Source: Candidatus Dojkabacteria bacterium (GTDB lineage: Bacteria > Patescibacteria > Dojkabacteria > SC72). Taken from it: 63,704 nucleotides of DNA. The translations under genes and the position numbers were made by a program. Positions 1 to 7,722 of this stretch are shown here, one piece after another (position 1 is the first letter of the stretch; every line of letters begins with the position of its first letter). The stretch spans positions 1 to 63,704 of the forward strand of contig JALNYV010000009.1 in the NCBI GenBank assembly GCA_023229785.1. The letters are read 5' to 3'. The notes beneath the pieces were generated by a model that saw only the letters and a program-made list of their open reading frames with translations, searched no databases and was not told the DNA's origin.

Positions 1-474
1 TGCGAGTTCCAAGTTCCCAGTTTTTCCGTTCATCCCTCTAAAGATTGCCTTAAGACGGTCTAACCTCAGGTTTAAGGGTAGATTCATTATACTAGTTCCT
101 TGATCCTGGAGAATATCAAATATCATATACTTGACAGGAATTTCTTCCCTAAGTTTATCCACCTTATCTATTTTTGTAGTATGGTCTCTTTTACTAAGAA
201 TTGAAAAATTATCATCTAAAGAAATAACCTCACCATCTACAATAGTATCAACTGGTAAAAACATAAGGTCGTCTGCAACCTCTTTAAAATTAAGACTTTT
301 TTCTATGCCCCTACGATTCATTAAAAAAACACCATCCTTTGTTCTAATGCCTAATAATCTAGAACCATCAAATTTTAAATTTGCTTTCCAACCAGATACT
401 TCTAAATTTTTTATTATTTCAGTATCATTTTCTGCAACTGATTCACATAATTGAAAAATTTTCTCATCTACCAT
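1..474 (-). CDS. lig: ATP-dependent DNA ligase, N-terminal part (cut by window edge)
   Basis: This open frame of 158 codons runs off the left edge, so only the N-terminal part of the adenylation domain is present. The nucleotidyl-transferase motifs are in order: motif I with the adenylated lysine (LKFDGSR, about residues 33-39), motif III (VDGEVI, about 79-84) and motif IIIa (MIFDIL, about 117-122). It should seal nicks using ATP, either in replication or in end joining. The start is the first ATG of the frame. The spacing of the motifs is unusually short at the N-terminus, which suggests a small single-module viral ligase without the N-terminal DNA-binding domain of archaeal LigI. The family call is firm; its exact role is not. 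Confidence 0.85.
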   Translation of the reverse strand, partial: MVDEKIFQLCESVAENDTEIIKNLEVSGWKANLKFDGSRLLGIRTKDGVFLMNRRGIEKSLNFKEVADDLMFLPVDTIVDGEVISLDDNFSILSKRDHTTKIDKVDKLREEIPVKYMIFDILQDQGTSIMNLPLNLRLDRLKAIFRGMNGKTGNLELA

Positions 475-535
475 TTTATTCCATACCTTTGTTTTATGTT
501 AACTATTTCTTTTTTTGATAGAATTATAAACTTAT

Positions 536-883
536 CTATTCATTATACCAATCAATTTTCAAAGCCATGGCTTCTTTTAGTTTAGTTATTTCTTTAACCT
601 TAAAAAAAATCATTCCAGCAGTTCCAATACCAAATATTTTTTCTTTAGGAACATTTAGAGAATCAAATACAATTCTTTGATGTCTAGAAGTAGTTGGACT
701 ATATTTATCTTTGTTCACAATAAAATAAAGTTCTCCAGAATCATCTGTTAATCTTATCAATAACGGAAAATGGTTTCCATAACTATAAAGGATATTATCT
801 TTTACAATCACATTACTCCCTTCACCCTCAGTGATGTTTTCATTTATGAACGCCTTTATTAAATCTTTATTATTATATCTCAT
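536..883 (-). CDS. hypothetical protein, 115 aa
   Basis: No family recognised. It is a soluble alpha/beta-looking protein with a predicted strand-rich centre (NVIVKDNILYSYGNHFPLLIRL) and a lysine-rich C-terminus. An upstream in-frame ATG at 925 would give 129 aa. I prefer 883 because that ATG overlaps the stop of the 52-aa gene before it, the coupling pattern common in this block. It lies between a ligase and small genes of unknown function. Confidence 0.6.
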   Translation of the reverse strand: MRYNNKDLIKAFINENITEGEGSNVIVKDNILYSYGNHFPLLIRLTDDSGELYFIVNKDKYSPTTSRHQRIVFDSLNVPKEKIFGIGTAGMIFFKVKEITKLKEAMALKIDWYNE

Positions 884-1031
884 TTTCAGGGTAGTCTCCA
901 TCATGGGATTTATCATATAACTCATCCATCATGATATAATATTCTTCTCGCTCATCTTCAGTTATGGTATCATCCATGAGTTTCTTTCTCAGACTTTTAA
1001 TTCTAATCAAAAACTGTTCTGTTGTTTCCAT
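873..1031 (-). CDS. small acidic helical protein, 52 aa
   Basis: A short frame starting METTEQFLIRIKSL, with one continuous charged helix followed by an acidic tail rich in D and E. It fills the gap between two larger minus-strand genes and its stop overlaps the next start. No family recognised. Support comes from codon use and tight packing only. Confidence 0.5.
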   Translation of the reverse strand: METTEQFLIRIKSLRKKLMDDTITEDEREEYYIMMDELYDKSHDGDYPENEI

Positions 1032-1047
1032 TTTTAAAAATTATAAG

Positions 1048-1617
1048 TTATAAAATAAGTATTTCCTCAGCACTTGCTCTTTCTACGCCTTCTTGCAGCG
1101 TTATCTCTTTCAGTTTATCATTAGAGGTTCTACCATCCTTGATCATCTTAAAAGCAGCACTTTTGTTCTTGGTAGATAATAACATTTCAACTTCTTTATT
1201 GAAAGGATTTATCCTAACAAAAGCATAATAAGAACTGTATCCGTTTCCGGGTGTATAAATCAATTTGATTGCTTTTCCACTTCTTAACTTATCCATCAAA
1301 TCTATTGGAACATTTTCCACAAAATAAGTAGAGCATGATTCCCAATCATCAACCTCAGACACTTCTATCTCTTTATAATTCTTAGCAATATCTGTTCTGG
1401 TAAGTTTGTCTGCTGGCTTTCCATTGATCCGTTTATATACTTTAGGAACAGTTTCTTTAGTCTCAGGGTTTATATAATATCCTCGTTCTACTTTCCCATT
1501 GACATATTCTAATTCCTTATTATCCTTATCAACAGTGACATATTTCTTCTCTTCACTGGGAAGATTAGTTATTGTCACGTTCCAAGATCCTATTTTCAAC
1601 TTATGTGTTGTTGGCAT
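1048..1617 (-). CDS. hypothetical protein, 189 aa (faint Ku-like features)
   Basis: A soluble basic protein with a beta-rich first half and a helical end. Residues about 45-85 contain a YYINPETKETVPKVYK stretch followed by TDIAKNYKEIEVSE. This loosely resembles the linker of prokaryotic Ku proteins, where a cysteine or tyrosine motif precedes a K-G-Y segment. With a DNA ligase two genes downstream, a minimal end-joining pair is imaginable, but the resemblance is weak and the length is short for Ku (about 250 aa). Treat it as unknown. It overlaps the next upstream gene by 22 nt. Confidence 0.6.
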   Translation of the reverse strand: MPTTHKLKIGSWNVTITNLPSEEKKYVTVDKDNKELEYVNGKVERGYYINPETKETVPKVYKRINGKPADKLTRTDIAKNYKEIEVSEVDDWESCSTYFVENVPIDLMDKLRSGKAIKLIYTPGNGYSSYYAFVRINPFNKEVEMLLSTKNKSAAFKMIKDGRTSNDKLKEITLQEGVERASAEEILIL

Positions 1618-1844
1618 TTTCCGTCCTCCTTATAATCAGTTAAATCATAAACAGCGTCATTAGGATATACTGATTCCAGATAATCAGTCCAGTTATCTTC
1701 TTCTTTGGACATTCTTTGGACATATTTTTTAACAACCTCTCTAGAAATATCATTATTAATCTTATCCAGACCTTCTTGTAATACTTGAATACAAAAGTGT
1801 ATTTCCTTTATTGCTTCTTCGATTGTTTCTTTTTCGTTTTCCAT
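1596..1844 (-). CDS. small helical protein, 82 aa
   Basis: No family recognised. The first 50 residues form an amphipathic helix (EEAIKEIHFCIQVLQEGLDKI), followed by an acidic C-terminus. An in-frame ATG at 1898 would add 18 residues of unrelated composition. I chose 1844 because the sequence from MENEKETIEE onward looks like a true soluble N-terminus. Confidence 0.5.
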   Translation of the reverse strand: MENEKETIEEAIKEIHFCIQVLQEGLDKINNDISREVVKKYVQRMSKEEDNWTDYLESVYPNDAVYDLTDYKEDGKCQQHIS

Positions 1845-1922
1845 TTTAATAAACATTTTAATAAATCGTAATAGATTACATTTGCTAAACTTTTCCAATT
1901 AGTCTTATGCTTCACGTCTAGT

Positions 1923-2048
1923 TTATCTTTCATATTCTTTCACTTTCTCCTTACATCCTTTACAAATAAAATATATCTCACCTTCATCAAACCGTTCTCG
2001 GCATATGAATTCTTCTTTATAATCTGTCTTACAAAAATCACATTTCAT
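1923..2048 (-). CDS. tiny zinc-ribbon protein, 41 aa
   Basis: The protein starts MKCDFCKTDY and carries two CxxC knuckles (C3/C6 and a second CKGC pair near residue 31), enough to bind one zinc ion. Such mini zinc ribbons are frequent in archaeal viruses as nucleic-acid or protein adaptors. It directly follows another zinc-ribbon gene on the same strand. Confidence 0.6.
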   Translation of the reverse strand: MKCDFCKTDYKEEFICRERFDEGEIYFICKGCKEKVKEYER

Positions 2049-2051
2049 TTC

Positions 2052-2210
2052 TTAACTCCAACCACACTCTAAACAATGATAAGTATCCATTCCATCTGAG
2101 AATGGATTATCATAAGTTATCCTTAATGCTTTCTTCTTACATACAGGACATTCATGCAGATTTTCTCTTGCATGCCTTCTTATCTTAGTTTCGGGTTTAT
2201 TTTCTTCCAT
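2052..2210 (-). CDS. zinc-ribbon protein, 52 aa
   Basis: The frame from MEENKPETKIRRHARENLHE has a basic N-terminus and then a zinc ribbon with CPVC and CLEC knuckles, ending in GWS, a typical end for small archaeal ribbons. A longer frame starts at 2273, but its extra residues fall inside a palindromic promoter element at 2229-2256, so I place the start at 2210. Probably a transcription-related or DNA-binding adaptor; the target is unknown. Confidence 0.65.
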   Translation of the reverse strand: MEENKPETKIRRHARENLHECPVCKKKALRITYDNPFSDGMDTYHCLECGWS

Positions 2211-2228
2211 TTTATTTAAACTCTTTAC

Positions 2229-2256
2229 ATTACATATAATAGATATTATATGTAAT
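2229..2256. promoter_or_regulatory. perfect 28-bp palindrome, operator/TATA of the zinc-ribbon genes
   Basis: Two 13-bp arms, ATTACATATAATA and its exact complement, flank a 2-bp centre. It lies 19 bp upstream of the ATG at 2210 and overlaps TATA-like sequence. Further TTACATATAAA half-sites occur near 2290 and 2325, the latter facing TATATATGTTA as a second imperfect dyad. It is probably a dimeric repressor site. Confidence 0.6.
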
Positions 2257-2365
2257 CTTATATCGGTTTTCAATTAAAAACAAACAATTATTACATATAA
2301 AACAAACATCATCCATCATGTTTTTACATATAAAATTTATATATGTTACTTTAATCTGTTTAAAT

Positions 2366-2677
2366 CTAGGTAATTCTATTTGTTTTCTTATTTTTAACCT
2401 TATAGTTTTTCCATTGTAATGATTTGGTTCTGTTATTCTGTTTATATGTTTTAAGGAACATCAGTCTCTCAGTGATTTCTGAGGCATTATCAAGACCTTT
2501 TTCTTTAATAAAGCCCAAGTCTTCTTCATACTGTTCTTTTTGAACCTCAGGCTTCTTTTGGCTTTCTAGCCACATTCTATCTGTGAGTTCATCCTTGATA
2601 GTTTCTGAAGTCTCCCAGAATTGTAACCAAGTTTGTTCATTACCCCAATCTTGTTCATTAGTATTAAAGTTTTCCAT
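2366..2677 (-). CDS. hypothetical protein, 103 aa
   Basis: Glutamine-, tryptophan- and glutamate-rich N-terminal half (NEQDWGNEQTWLQFWETSET), then a charged helix and a lysine-rich tail. No signal peptide, membrane segment or known motif. It is preceded by an AT-rich promoter region at about 2680-2700. Function unknown. Confidence 0.6.
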   Translation of the reverse strand: MENFNTNEQDWGNEQTWLQFWETSETIKDELTDRMWLESQKKPEVQKEQYEEDLGFIKEKGLDNASEITERLMFLKTYKQNNRTKSLQWKNYKVKNKKTNRIT

Positions 2678-2796
2678 GTTATTTTATTTTATTTATTTAG
2701 TATATAAAATGCAAAAAAAAAGGATTTTTTATCATTTTGTTCTTTCATTGTCTTTTCTTAAAAAAAATACCACCTCTTTTTCCTTTCTAGGTTTTC

Positions 2797-3726
2797 TTAA
2801 ACTATGATGTATGTTTCCATACCATCACCATCTTCCGAGTTTTTACATATTAATCTTTTCCATGAACACTCTTTTACTGTTGTTCTTAAAGCACTCTTTG
2901 CTTCATCTAAAGTTTTCACTTGTTTATCAAAGCGATATTCAATAAAGAAATCATCATCAACCTCGATACCTAACACTTTTCCAGACTCTAATCCTAACTT
3001 AGTCACAGCGTCTGTTAAATCTTGTTTAATCTTTGGAACATTCCAACCATCATATCTGTCTGATATAGTCTGACAAGTTCCACAGAATTTTGTATGGTTC
3101 ATTATTCCACTCCATACAAAGTTATAGATTCCATTTGCAAACCCTTGTTCTTGATCATCCTTTAAACTAGGGAATCTCATTATCTTATCACAATTAGGAC
3201 AATTTTTAACAATGGTATATTCTTCATCATGCTTCTTTTTATATTCTGTCTCGAACAGATTCCATTTCTGATCTTCTATATCACGATTAACTTTATCCTG
3301 TTGTAATTTATCCATCAGTTTCAATAACCGATTCTTCAACAGAACCTTATTATCCAAGAATTCTTCAACCGAAATAATCTTTTTTAGGAATCCATCATTA
3401 CCAAACATTATTTCTTTAGTGTATCCACTCTTCAATAGAACTTTATTGATTCTGCTATTTTTTCTTTTAACTTTGGATTCATACACTTTCATCATCTCTA
3501 GCATATACTTAGTTGTTATTCCATTTCCATTCGGTAATCCTTTCATATATGACTTAAAATTAGCCATCAGATTTTCATCAATCTTTTTGCTTAAAAGGTT
3601 ATTGAAATATTGTTCTGTTTCTACGAATGAACTATCCATGTTCATTGGTCTCATCCTTTGGATAATCTTTCCATAACTGTTTCTTGTGACTTCCGAATTA
3701 TTATTCCATGCTTGTATTTGTTTCAT
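2797..3726 (-). CDS. hypothetical protein with zinc knuckles, 309 aa
   Basis: A long, highly charged helical protein. A likely zinc site near residues 175-220 has CPNCDKIMRFP followed about 40 residues later by CGTC. The frame is open from 3768, but I start at ATG 3726 (MKQIQAWNNN) because it overlaps the stop of the 72-aa gene as ATGA and follows a GGGGGT purine run. The C-terminal part (VDDDFFIEYRFDKQVKTLDEAKSAL) looks like a small alpha/beta domain. It may be a nucleic-acid-binding replication or regulatory protein; no family recognised. Confidence 0.65.
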   Translation of the reverse strand: MKQIQAWNNNSEVTRNSYGKIIQRMRPMNMDSSFVETEQYFNNLLSKKIDENLMANFKSYMKGLPNGNGITTKYMLEMMKVYESKVKRKNSRINKVLLKSGYTKEIMFGNDGFLKKIISVEEFLDNKVLLKNRLLKLMDKLQQDKVNRDIEDQKWNLFETEYKKKHDEEYTIVKNCPNCDKIMRFPSLKDDQEQGFANGIYNFVWSGIMNHTKFCGTCQTISDRYDGWNVPKIKQDLTDAVTKLGLESGKVLGIEVDDDFFIEYRFDKQVKTLDEAKSALRTTVKECSWKRLICKNSEDGDGMETYIIV

Positions 3727-3941
3727 GTTGTCTTTGTCATACCCCCTTTCATTTTCTTGATCATGCATTTTCTTTTTTGTTTGCTTTCACAGAAGCTTCC
3801 TGTATCCCATTTTAATCTTTTAATCAATCCAAAAATACCATTAAATAATAAGATTAAATCTTTGATAGAAATAACATTCACGAATACATGACAGAATCTT
3901 TTATCTTCTCTCATACCTTTCGGTGTGGTCATGTTAGTCAT
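3723..3941 (-). CDS. small basic protein, 72 aa
   Basis: The N-terminus is MTNMTTPKGM, then a hydrophobic, possibly membrane-facing stretch (VISIKDLILLFNGIFGLI), then a basic tail. Its stop overlaps the start of the next gene by ATGA, which is the main argument that it is real. Function unknown. Confidence 0.5.
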   Translation of the reverse strand: MTNMTTPKGMREDKRFCHVFVNVISIKDLILLFNGIFGLIKRLKWDTGSFCESKQKRKCMIKKMKGGMTKTT

Positions 3942-3998
3942 ATAATCCTTTCCCCATGCTCTTGAATACTTTTTGGTTTCATTTTTAGCATTAACCTT

Positions 3999-4106
3999 TT
4001 AACCCTCTATCTTTATTGCATCATCTATGCCTATCCGAATAAATCCATAAATCTGGATTTCACGTTTCAATCTTTTTGTAATCCCTTTTTGTAATCTTAT
4101 AATCAT
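3999..4106 (-). CDS. possible tiny protein, 35 aa
   Basis: A short frame starting MIIRLQKGITKRLKREIQ, basic first and amphipathic after. A T-rich, TATA-like stretch immediately precedes it. The frame fills most of an otherwise empty gap, but there is no homology or ribosome-site support. Confidence 0.3.
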   Translation of the reverse strand: MIIRLQKGITKRLKREIQIYGFIRIGIDDAIKIEG

Positions 4107-4147
4107 ATAAAAAAAAATAAAAAAAAATAATTTTTAGGTTTTTTATA

Positions 4148-4474
4148 CTAAATTTTAACTAGGTTTTTAACATCTATTAATATACCATTACCCTCGGTAT
4201 TATCTACATACTTATGTATTATACCATTAGGTTTAAAACCAGCTGCCTTAACAAAGTCTTTAAAATTCTGCGCGTATTGCTGACTTGGTTTTTTAGGTTC
4301 AGTATGGTTTAATCTAGCTTCTGTTATTTCTGTGAAACTATAAAATAATGGGTTCTCATTACCAGCATTTTCTTTTATAGTCTTTATAACTGCTTCTTTA
4401 AAGCTCTTAGGATAACTAGACTTTATACTAAAATTAGTTTTCAAATTTAAGTTTTCTGTATTGATTATTTTCAT
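4148..4474 (-). CDS. hypothetical protein, 108 aa
   Basis: A soluble mixed alpha/beta protein; the centre (FKEAVIKTIKENAGNENPLFYSFTE) and end (GNGILIDVKNLVKI) look well folded. It is the first minus-strand gene left of the 4.5-5.2 kb intergenic repeat region, so it may be co-regulated with, or bind, that region. No family recognised. Confidence 0.6.
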   Translation of the reverse strand: MKIINTENLNLKTNFSIKSSYPKSFKEAVIKTIKENAGNENPLFYSFTEITEARLNHTEPKKPSQQYAQNFKDFVKAAGFKPNGIIHKYVDNTEGNGILIDVKNLVKI

Positions 4475-4655
4475 GTTGTATTTTCTCCTATGAATTTAGT
4501 TTTATTAAACATTGATTAAATTGCTTTTTGCTTTGTTGTTACTGTATGTTACTGTATGTTTATAACGTCGATATTGTTTAATATTTCGATAATAAAAACC
4601 AAAACTGCTTTTTAAATGCTATTGAAATTTGATGTATATTTTAGAGTATATATTT

Positions 4656-4703
4656 AACCCTGATATTTAAGGGTTAATTTAAACCCTGATATTTAAGGGT
4701 TAA
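4656..4703. repeat. two 22-bp direct repeats, each an inverted repeat
   Basis: The unit runs AACCCT to AGGGTTAA and is present at 4656-4677 and 4682-4703 without a mismatch. Each unit can pair AACCCT with AGGGTT around an 8-nt loop. They lie immediately before the 19-bp iterons and are probably binding sites of an initiator or regulator. Confidence 0.8.
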
Positions 4704-4717
4704 AATTGTTTACATTT

Positions 4718-4812
4718 TTTAGAAAAGTATATACTTTTTAGAAAAGTTTATACTTTTTTAGATTGTTTATACTTCTTAGAATAGTTTATACTTCTTAAAA
4801 AAGTATATACTT
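4718..4812. repeat. five tandem 19-bp iterons, candidate replication origin
   Basis: Five head-to-tail 19-bp units lie at 4718, 4737, 4756, 4775 and 4794. The first is TTTAGAAAAGTATATACTT; the others keep the TATACTT end and differ at a few positions. An AGTGTA/TACACT dyad follows directly. Regular spacing, low G+C and the surrounding 750-bp non-coding region are typical of iteron origins or partition sites. Confidence 0.75.
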
Positions 4813-5222
4813 TTAATAGTGTAAATTATACACTTAATTAAATGCAATAATTTCAATAAAAAACCTGCGATCCTGCGCAGGTATTTTAATAGAATTAATG
4901 GTGATTTATTGCATTAGGGATAGGCATGCATATAGAAATAATTATTTGATCCTTTTTTAATCATTTTTTATCCCGTTTCAATAGTAAATAATGCCTTTCA
5001 GATAGGTTTATGATCAGTAAATTGGTCTTTTAGACGTTATAAACACCAATTTACCTCAATTATGGATAGACTTTTATTATAAATCAGAAAGTTTCCTTAC
5101 CATCCAAAGGATAAAAACAATAGATTCGGCCGGATTTTTAGACCTTTTCTATACACGTACGGCCTTTTTTGTTACATTTAGCTACTAAAACACTATAAAA
5201 ATATACATAAAGTATCCAAATG
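4813..5222. other. non-coding region right of the iterons
   Basis: No convincing gene. It contains a 7-bp-stem hairpin at 4863-4882 (ACCTGCG/CGCAGGT) followed by ATTTTAAT, and AT-rich sequence with short inverted repeats. With 4475-4812 it forms the longest non-coding block of the left arm. Confidence 0.6.
4863..4882. terminator. GC-rich hairpin in the iteron region
   Basis: Arms ACCTGCG and CGCAGGT (7 bp, perfect) surround a 6-nt loop in very AT-rich surroundings. It could be a terminator or part of the candidate origin. Confidence 0.5.
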
Positions 5223-5672
5223 TTATGATTTACTATAAAGAGACTTAACTAAAATTGGGTCATTTTGATCTTTACTGTAAGTTATGTCTCCACTGTGTAC
5301 CTTTAATTGCATATACTTGAATTTTAAGAAGTCTAAAATCGTTTTCAATCGTTCATCATGTAAAATAAAGTAATGATTCTTGAATTTTGTGAACCAATAA
5401 ACAATTGTCTCTTCTTTTAGCCCCCTATTTGTACTCCTATTAGTTCCACAATATTTTTCTAAGGTTGTTTTTGTGATTTCAATGAAACAAGCCCTACATC
5501 TACACTCTAACCACTTATATTCTTTCTCTAAATCGAATAAAAATCTTTTATAATCCTTTATCCTCATTATATTTTGCTCACCAACCTCATCAATCAAGTT
5601 TTCAACTATAGGTATTATTTTAATTATCTCCCTTTGAGTAGGACTGAACTCAGTTCTTGGATCTAGTACCAT
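5223..5672 (-). CDS. hypothetical protein after the ATPase, 149 aa
   Basis: A helical, cysteine-containing protein (LECRCRACFIEITKTTLEKYC), charged throughout. It overlaps the ATPase stop by one base, so the two are co-translated. The cysteine cluster could hold zinc and the C-terminal half looks like a winged-helix arrangement. It is a possible partner or DNA adaptor of the ATPase. Confidence 0.65.
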   Translation of the reverse strand: MVLDPRTEFSPTQREIIKIIPIVENLIDEVGEQNIMRIKDYKRFLFDLEKEYKWLECRCRACFIEITKTTLEKYCGTNRSTNRGLKEETIVYWFTKFKNHYFILHDERLKTILDFLKFKYMQLKVHSGDITYSKDQNDPILVKSLYSKS

Positions 5673-7024
5673 TATCTATATGAGGATTCTATCATATCCT
5701 CTTCTATTTGTTTTGGTAATTCAAATTTTTCTCCTAATTCTGGTACATCTTGCTTTTTTTCTTCATCCATTATCTCAATCCCCATCTCTTCAGGCATAAT
5801 TCCTTCCCCCCTTACTAGGGGGACATCAATTGGTATATCTGAATCATTATTCTTTTTATTCTTATGCTTATTTGGAAAACCTGCATAAGTAACATCATTA
5901 ACATCTTTAACTTTAACATCAAACTCTGCTGCTAAATGTTCTATAGTTTTAGAAAGTTTACTTTTATCCTTATCAAATATCTTTTCATTCCACTCTTCTT
6001 TACTCAAATTATAAACCGGCATTGGTTTTTTTGCTTTATCACGTTTATCTTTCAGCATCTTTAAATCTTTTAGTATCTGTTCATCCAATTCCTTAACAGC
6101 GTCTATCTCCTGATAATTATCTGGTACAAATTCTGCTCCGCTCCAAAGCCTTGCAACGTTCCTTAACGCCTTTTGCACCTTGAAGTCTGTAAAATGTATA
6201 GCATCGTCGTTATAACCAAACTTATCCAGCGCCTCCACCAATTCAGTCTTCTTAAACTCACAATGCATTATGATAAAATGTATCAACAAATCTCTTTCTT
6301 TCAATTGTTGTATCTCCCTATACCCAACACGTTTCCTTTCAAGCGCTTGTTTCTTCATATTCTCATATTCGTCCTTATTGAATGGTAACCAATCGGAGAA
6401 CCGTCCCCAAAAGTTTCGTTTCGCGGAAGCGTAACGTAGATATGCACCAACCTTTTTCTTGCCCCAGAAATATAACAGTTCTTTCTGACGCTCATTATAA
6501 AAACTGAAGTAGCCTCTTTTAAATTGCTCGTCGGTAAACACGTTTATCAAGAATAAACTTCTTGACACTGCATAACTCTGATGCAGTTGAAAAAAGTCTG
6601 GTAATACTATCAATATCACATGACCATAAACTCCGCATTCCTGAAAGAAATCCTGCATACCTTTGTTGACAGATTCCATTGAACGTGATGCGTCTAAACC
6701 TGCACGTCCCTCGTCGTAAACAATCATTGAGTTTGGCGGTAACTCGTGCGCTTTCTTTTTCAGGTCTTCCGGCGCGAACACAATATTATCTAAACCGAAC
6801 TTCACTTCACGTTTTGGTGGAATAACTTCAACCATTGTTCCACTCTCACTAAGTATCGTTCTGCCACCTGCCAAGATCCAGGCTATATAATATCCCACCT
6901 GCATTGCGATGGTGGATTTCCCAAGTCTAACTTTTGAAGTACCAGAAATTACGCCAACAACATCATATTTCTTTTCAATGAAGTAGGGGATACCGTCTAG
7001 ATTCTCTTTCAACCACCGGTCCAT
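5672..7024 (-). CDS. P-loop ATPase of viral packaging / Zot / HerA-FtsK type
   Basis: The Walker A is at about residues 25-40 (SGTSKVRLGKST); its KxxxGKS form carries an extra lysine as in deviant P-loops. The Walker B is at about 103-110 (MIVYDEGR), followed by the long GLDASRSMESVNKGMQDFF helix and the VILIVLPDFFQLHQSYA strand. This combination is typical of archaeal virus and plasmid ATPases related to Zot and FtsK/HerA pumps that move DNA. The C-terminal 200 residues are charged and probably disordered. It is a good candidate for the genome-packaging motor or virion-assembly ATPase. The start ATG lies just downstream of a short leader. Confidence 0.75.
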   Translation of the reverse strand: MDRWLKENLDGIPYFIEKKYDVVGVISGTSKVRLGKSTIAMQVGYYIAWILAGGRTILSESGTMVEVIPPKREVKFGLDNIVFAPEDLKKKAHELPPNSMIVYDEGRAGLDASRSMESVNKGMQDFFQECGVYGHVILIVLPDFFQLHQSYAVSRSLFLINVFTDEQFKRGYFSFYNERQKELLYFWGKKKVGAYLRYASAKRNFWGRFSDWLPFNKDEYENMKKQALERKRVGYREIQQLKERDLLIHFIIMHCEFKKTELVEALDKFGYNDDAIHFTDFKVQKALRNVARLWSGAEFVPDNYQEIDAVKELDEQILKDLKMLKDKRDKAKKPMPVYNLSKEEWNEKIFDKDKSKLSKTIEHLAAEFDVKVKDVNDVTYAGFPNKHKNKKNNDSDIPIDVPLVRGEGIMPEEMGIEIMDEEKKQDVPELGEKFELPKQIEEDMIESSYR

Positions 7025-7171
7025 GTAGAATCCTACTCTCGGTGTCCCATCTTTTTTAATCCATTTGAAATCTGTGATTATCGCAATATTAATTTCCTAA
7101 AACATTTAAAATGTTTTAGCCTCATTTTTTTTAAGTTATTAAATTTCAATAGAAATTGAAGTTTAAAAATT

Positions 7172-7260
7172 TATCCTTGCCTTACTTTACCACACCATAC
7201 TGTTCTTGACAAAACTACACTCTACCGTACTGTTCTTGACACAACTACACCGCAAAAATA
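7172..7260. repeat. G-poor leader repeats upstream of the ATPase
   Basis: A plus-strand run of C, A and T with near-repeats of CTACACTCTACCGTACTGTTCTT type and two TACTGTTCTTGACA copies. On the coding (minus) strand it reads as a G/T-rich, C-poor leader. The same sequence style recurs before at least five other minus-strand genes. Confidence 0.55.
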
Positions 7261-7264
7261 TGAA

Positions 7265-7396
7265 TCAGTTTTCAATCCTGACAGTGACTTCTTTACCAAC
7301 TAATTTGTAAAGGTCTTGATGCTGGATAACTAATACTCCGCTCTTAGACCTTGTTGATTTTCTTATTATCTTTTTAATTTTTAATATTTGTACCAT
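7265..7396 (-). CDS. small basic protein, 43 aa (possible AbrB-like)
   Basis: Starts MVQILKIKKIIRKSTRSKSG after a clear GGAGG ribosome site. The second half (GVLVIQHQDLYKLVGKEVTVRIEN) has the strand-turn-strand look of a swapped-hairpin AbrB/SpoVT-type DNA-binding domain. Flanked by the G-poor leader repeats on both sides. The gene is well supported; the family is a guess. Confidence 0.55.
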   Translation of the reverse strand: MVQILKIKKIIRKSTRSKSGVLVIQHQDLYKLVGKEVTVRIEN

Positions 7397-7414
7397 TTTA
7401 ATATCCTCCTTACA

Positions 7415-7500
7415 TTGCATTGCTTTGACTTACAACACATTGCTGTGCTTTACAATACTCCACTTCACTGAACATCGCTTCACAAAACACAACTGTATTA
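7415..7500. repeat. G-poor leader repeats upstream of the 43-aa gene
   Basis: Same composition as 7172-7260, with repeated CATTGC, TTACAACAC and CTTCAC words. It sits in the 5' leader of the small gene at 7265-7396. Confidence 0.5.
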
Positions 7501-7546
7501 ATTCTATACTTCTATATATTATAAATGTTGTGGTAATGTAGTAACA

Positions 7547-7720
7547 TCAAGGCGTACTTAGCCAGACCAGTATAGCAACCTCTGGATACTTCTCTAAAAA
7601 CTTCTTGACATATGAATTACCTTTATCAGTGATATTAATCTTTCCATCACTACGCGTGATCATTCCTCTACGTTCAAGTTTCAATATCAGATCATCAATG
7701 AAGTTTTCTATGTTAGGCAT
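7547..7720 (-). CDS. small winged-helix-like protein, 57 aa
   Basis: From MPNIENFIDDLILKLERRGM, two helices lead into ITRSDGKINITDKGNSYVKKF, which looks like the recognition helix and wing of a minimal winged-helix domain. The frame is open to 7747, but 7720 places the start 3 nt after the upstream stop. Probably a transcription regulator. Confidence 0.55.
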   Translation of the reverse strand: MPNIENFIDDLILKLERRGMITRSDGKINITDKGNSYVKKFLEKYPEVAILVWLSTP

Positions 7721-7722
7721 TT

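Noticed and set aside
131..454. Plus-strand 107-aa frame at the left edge
   Set aside because: It is antisense to the DNA ligase gene, which carries all expected motifs.
5672..7024. ATPase as a large terminase
   Set aside because: No nuclease domain or terminase motifs after the Walker B; the pattern is Zot/FtsK-like.
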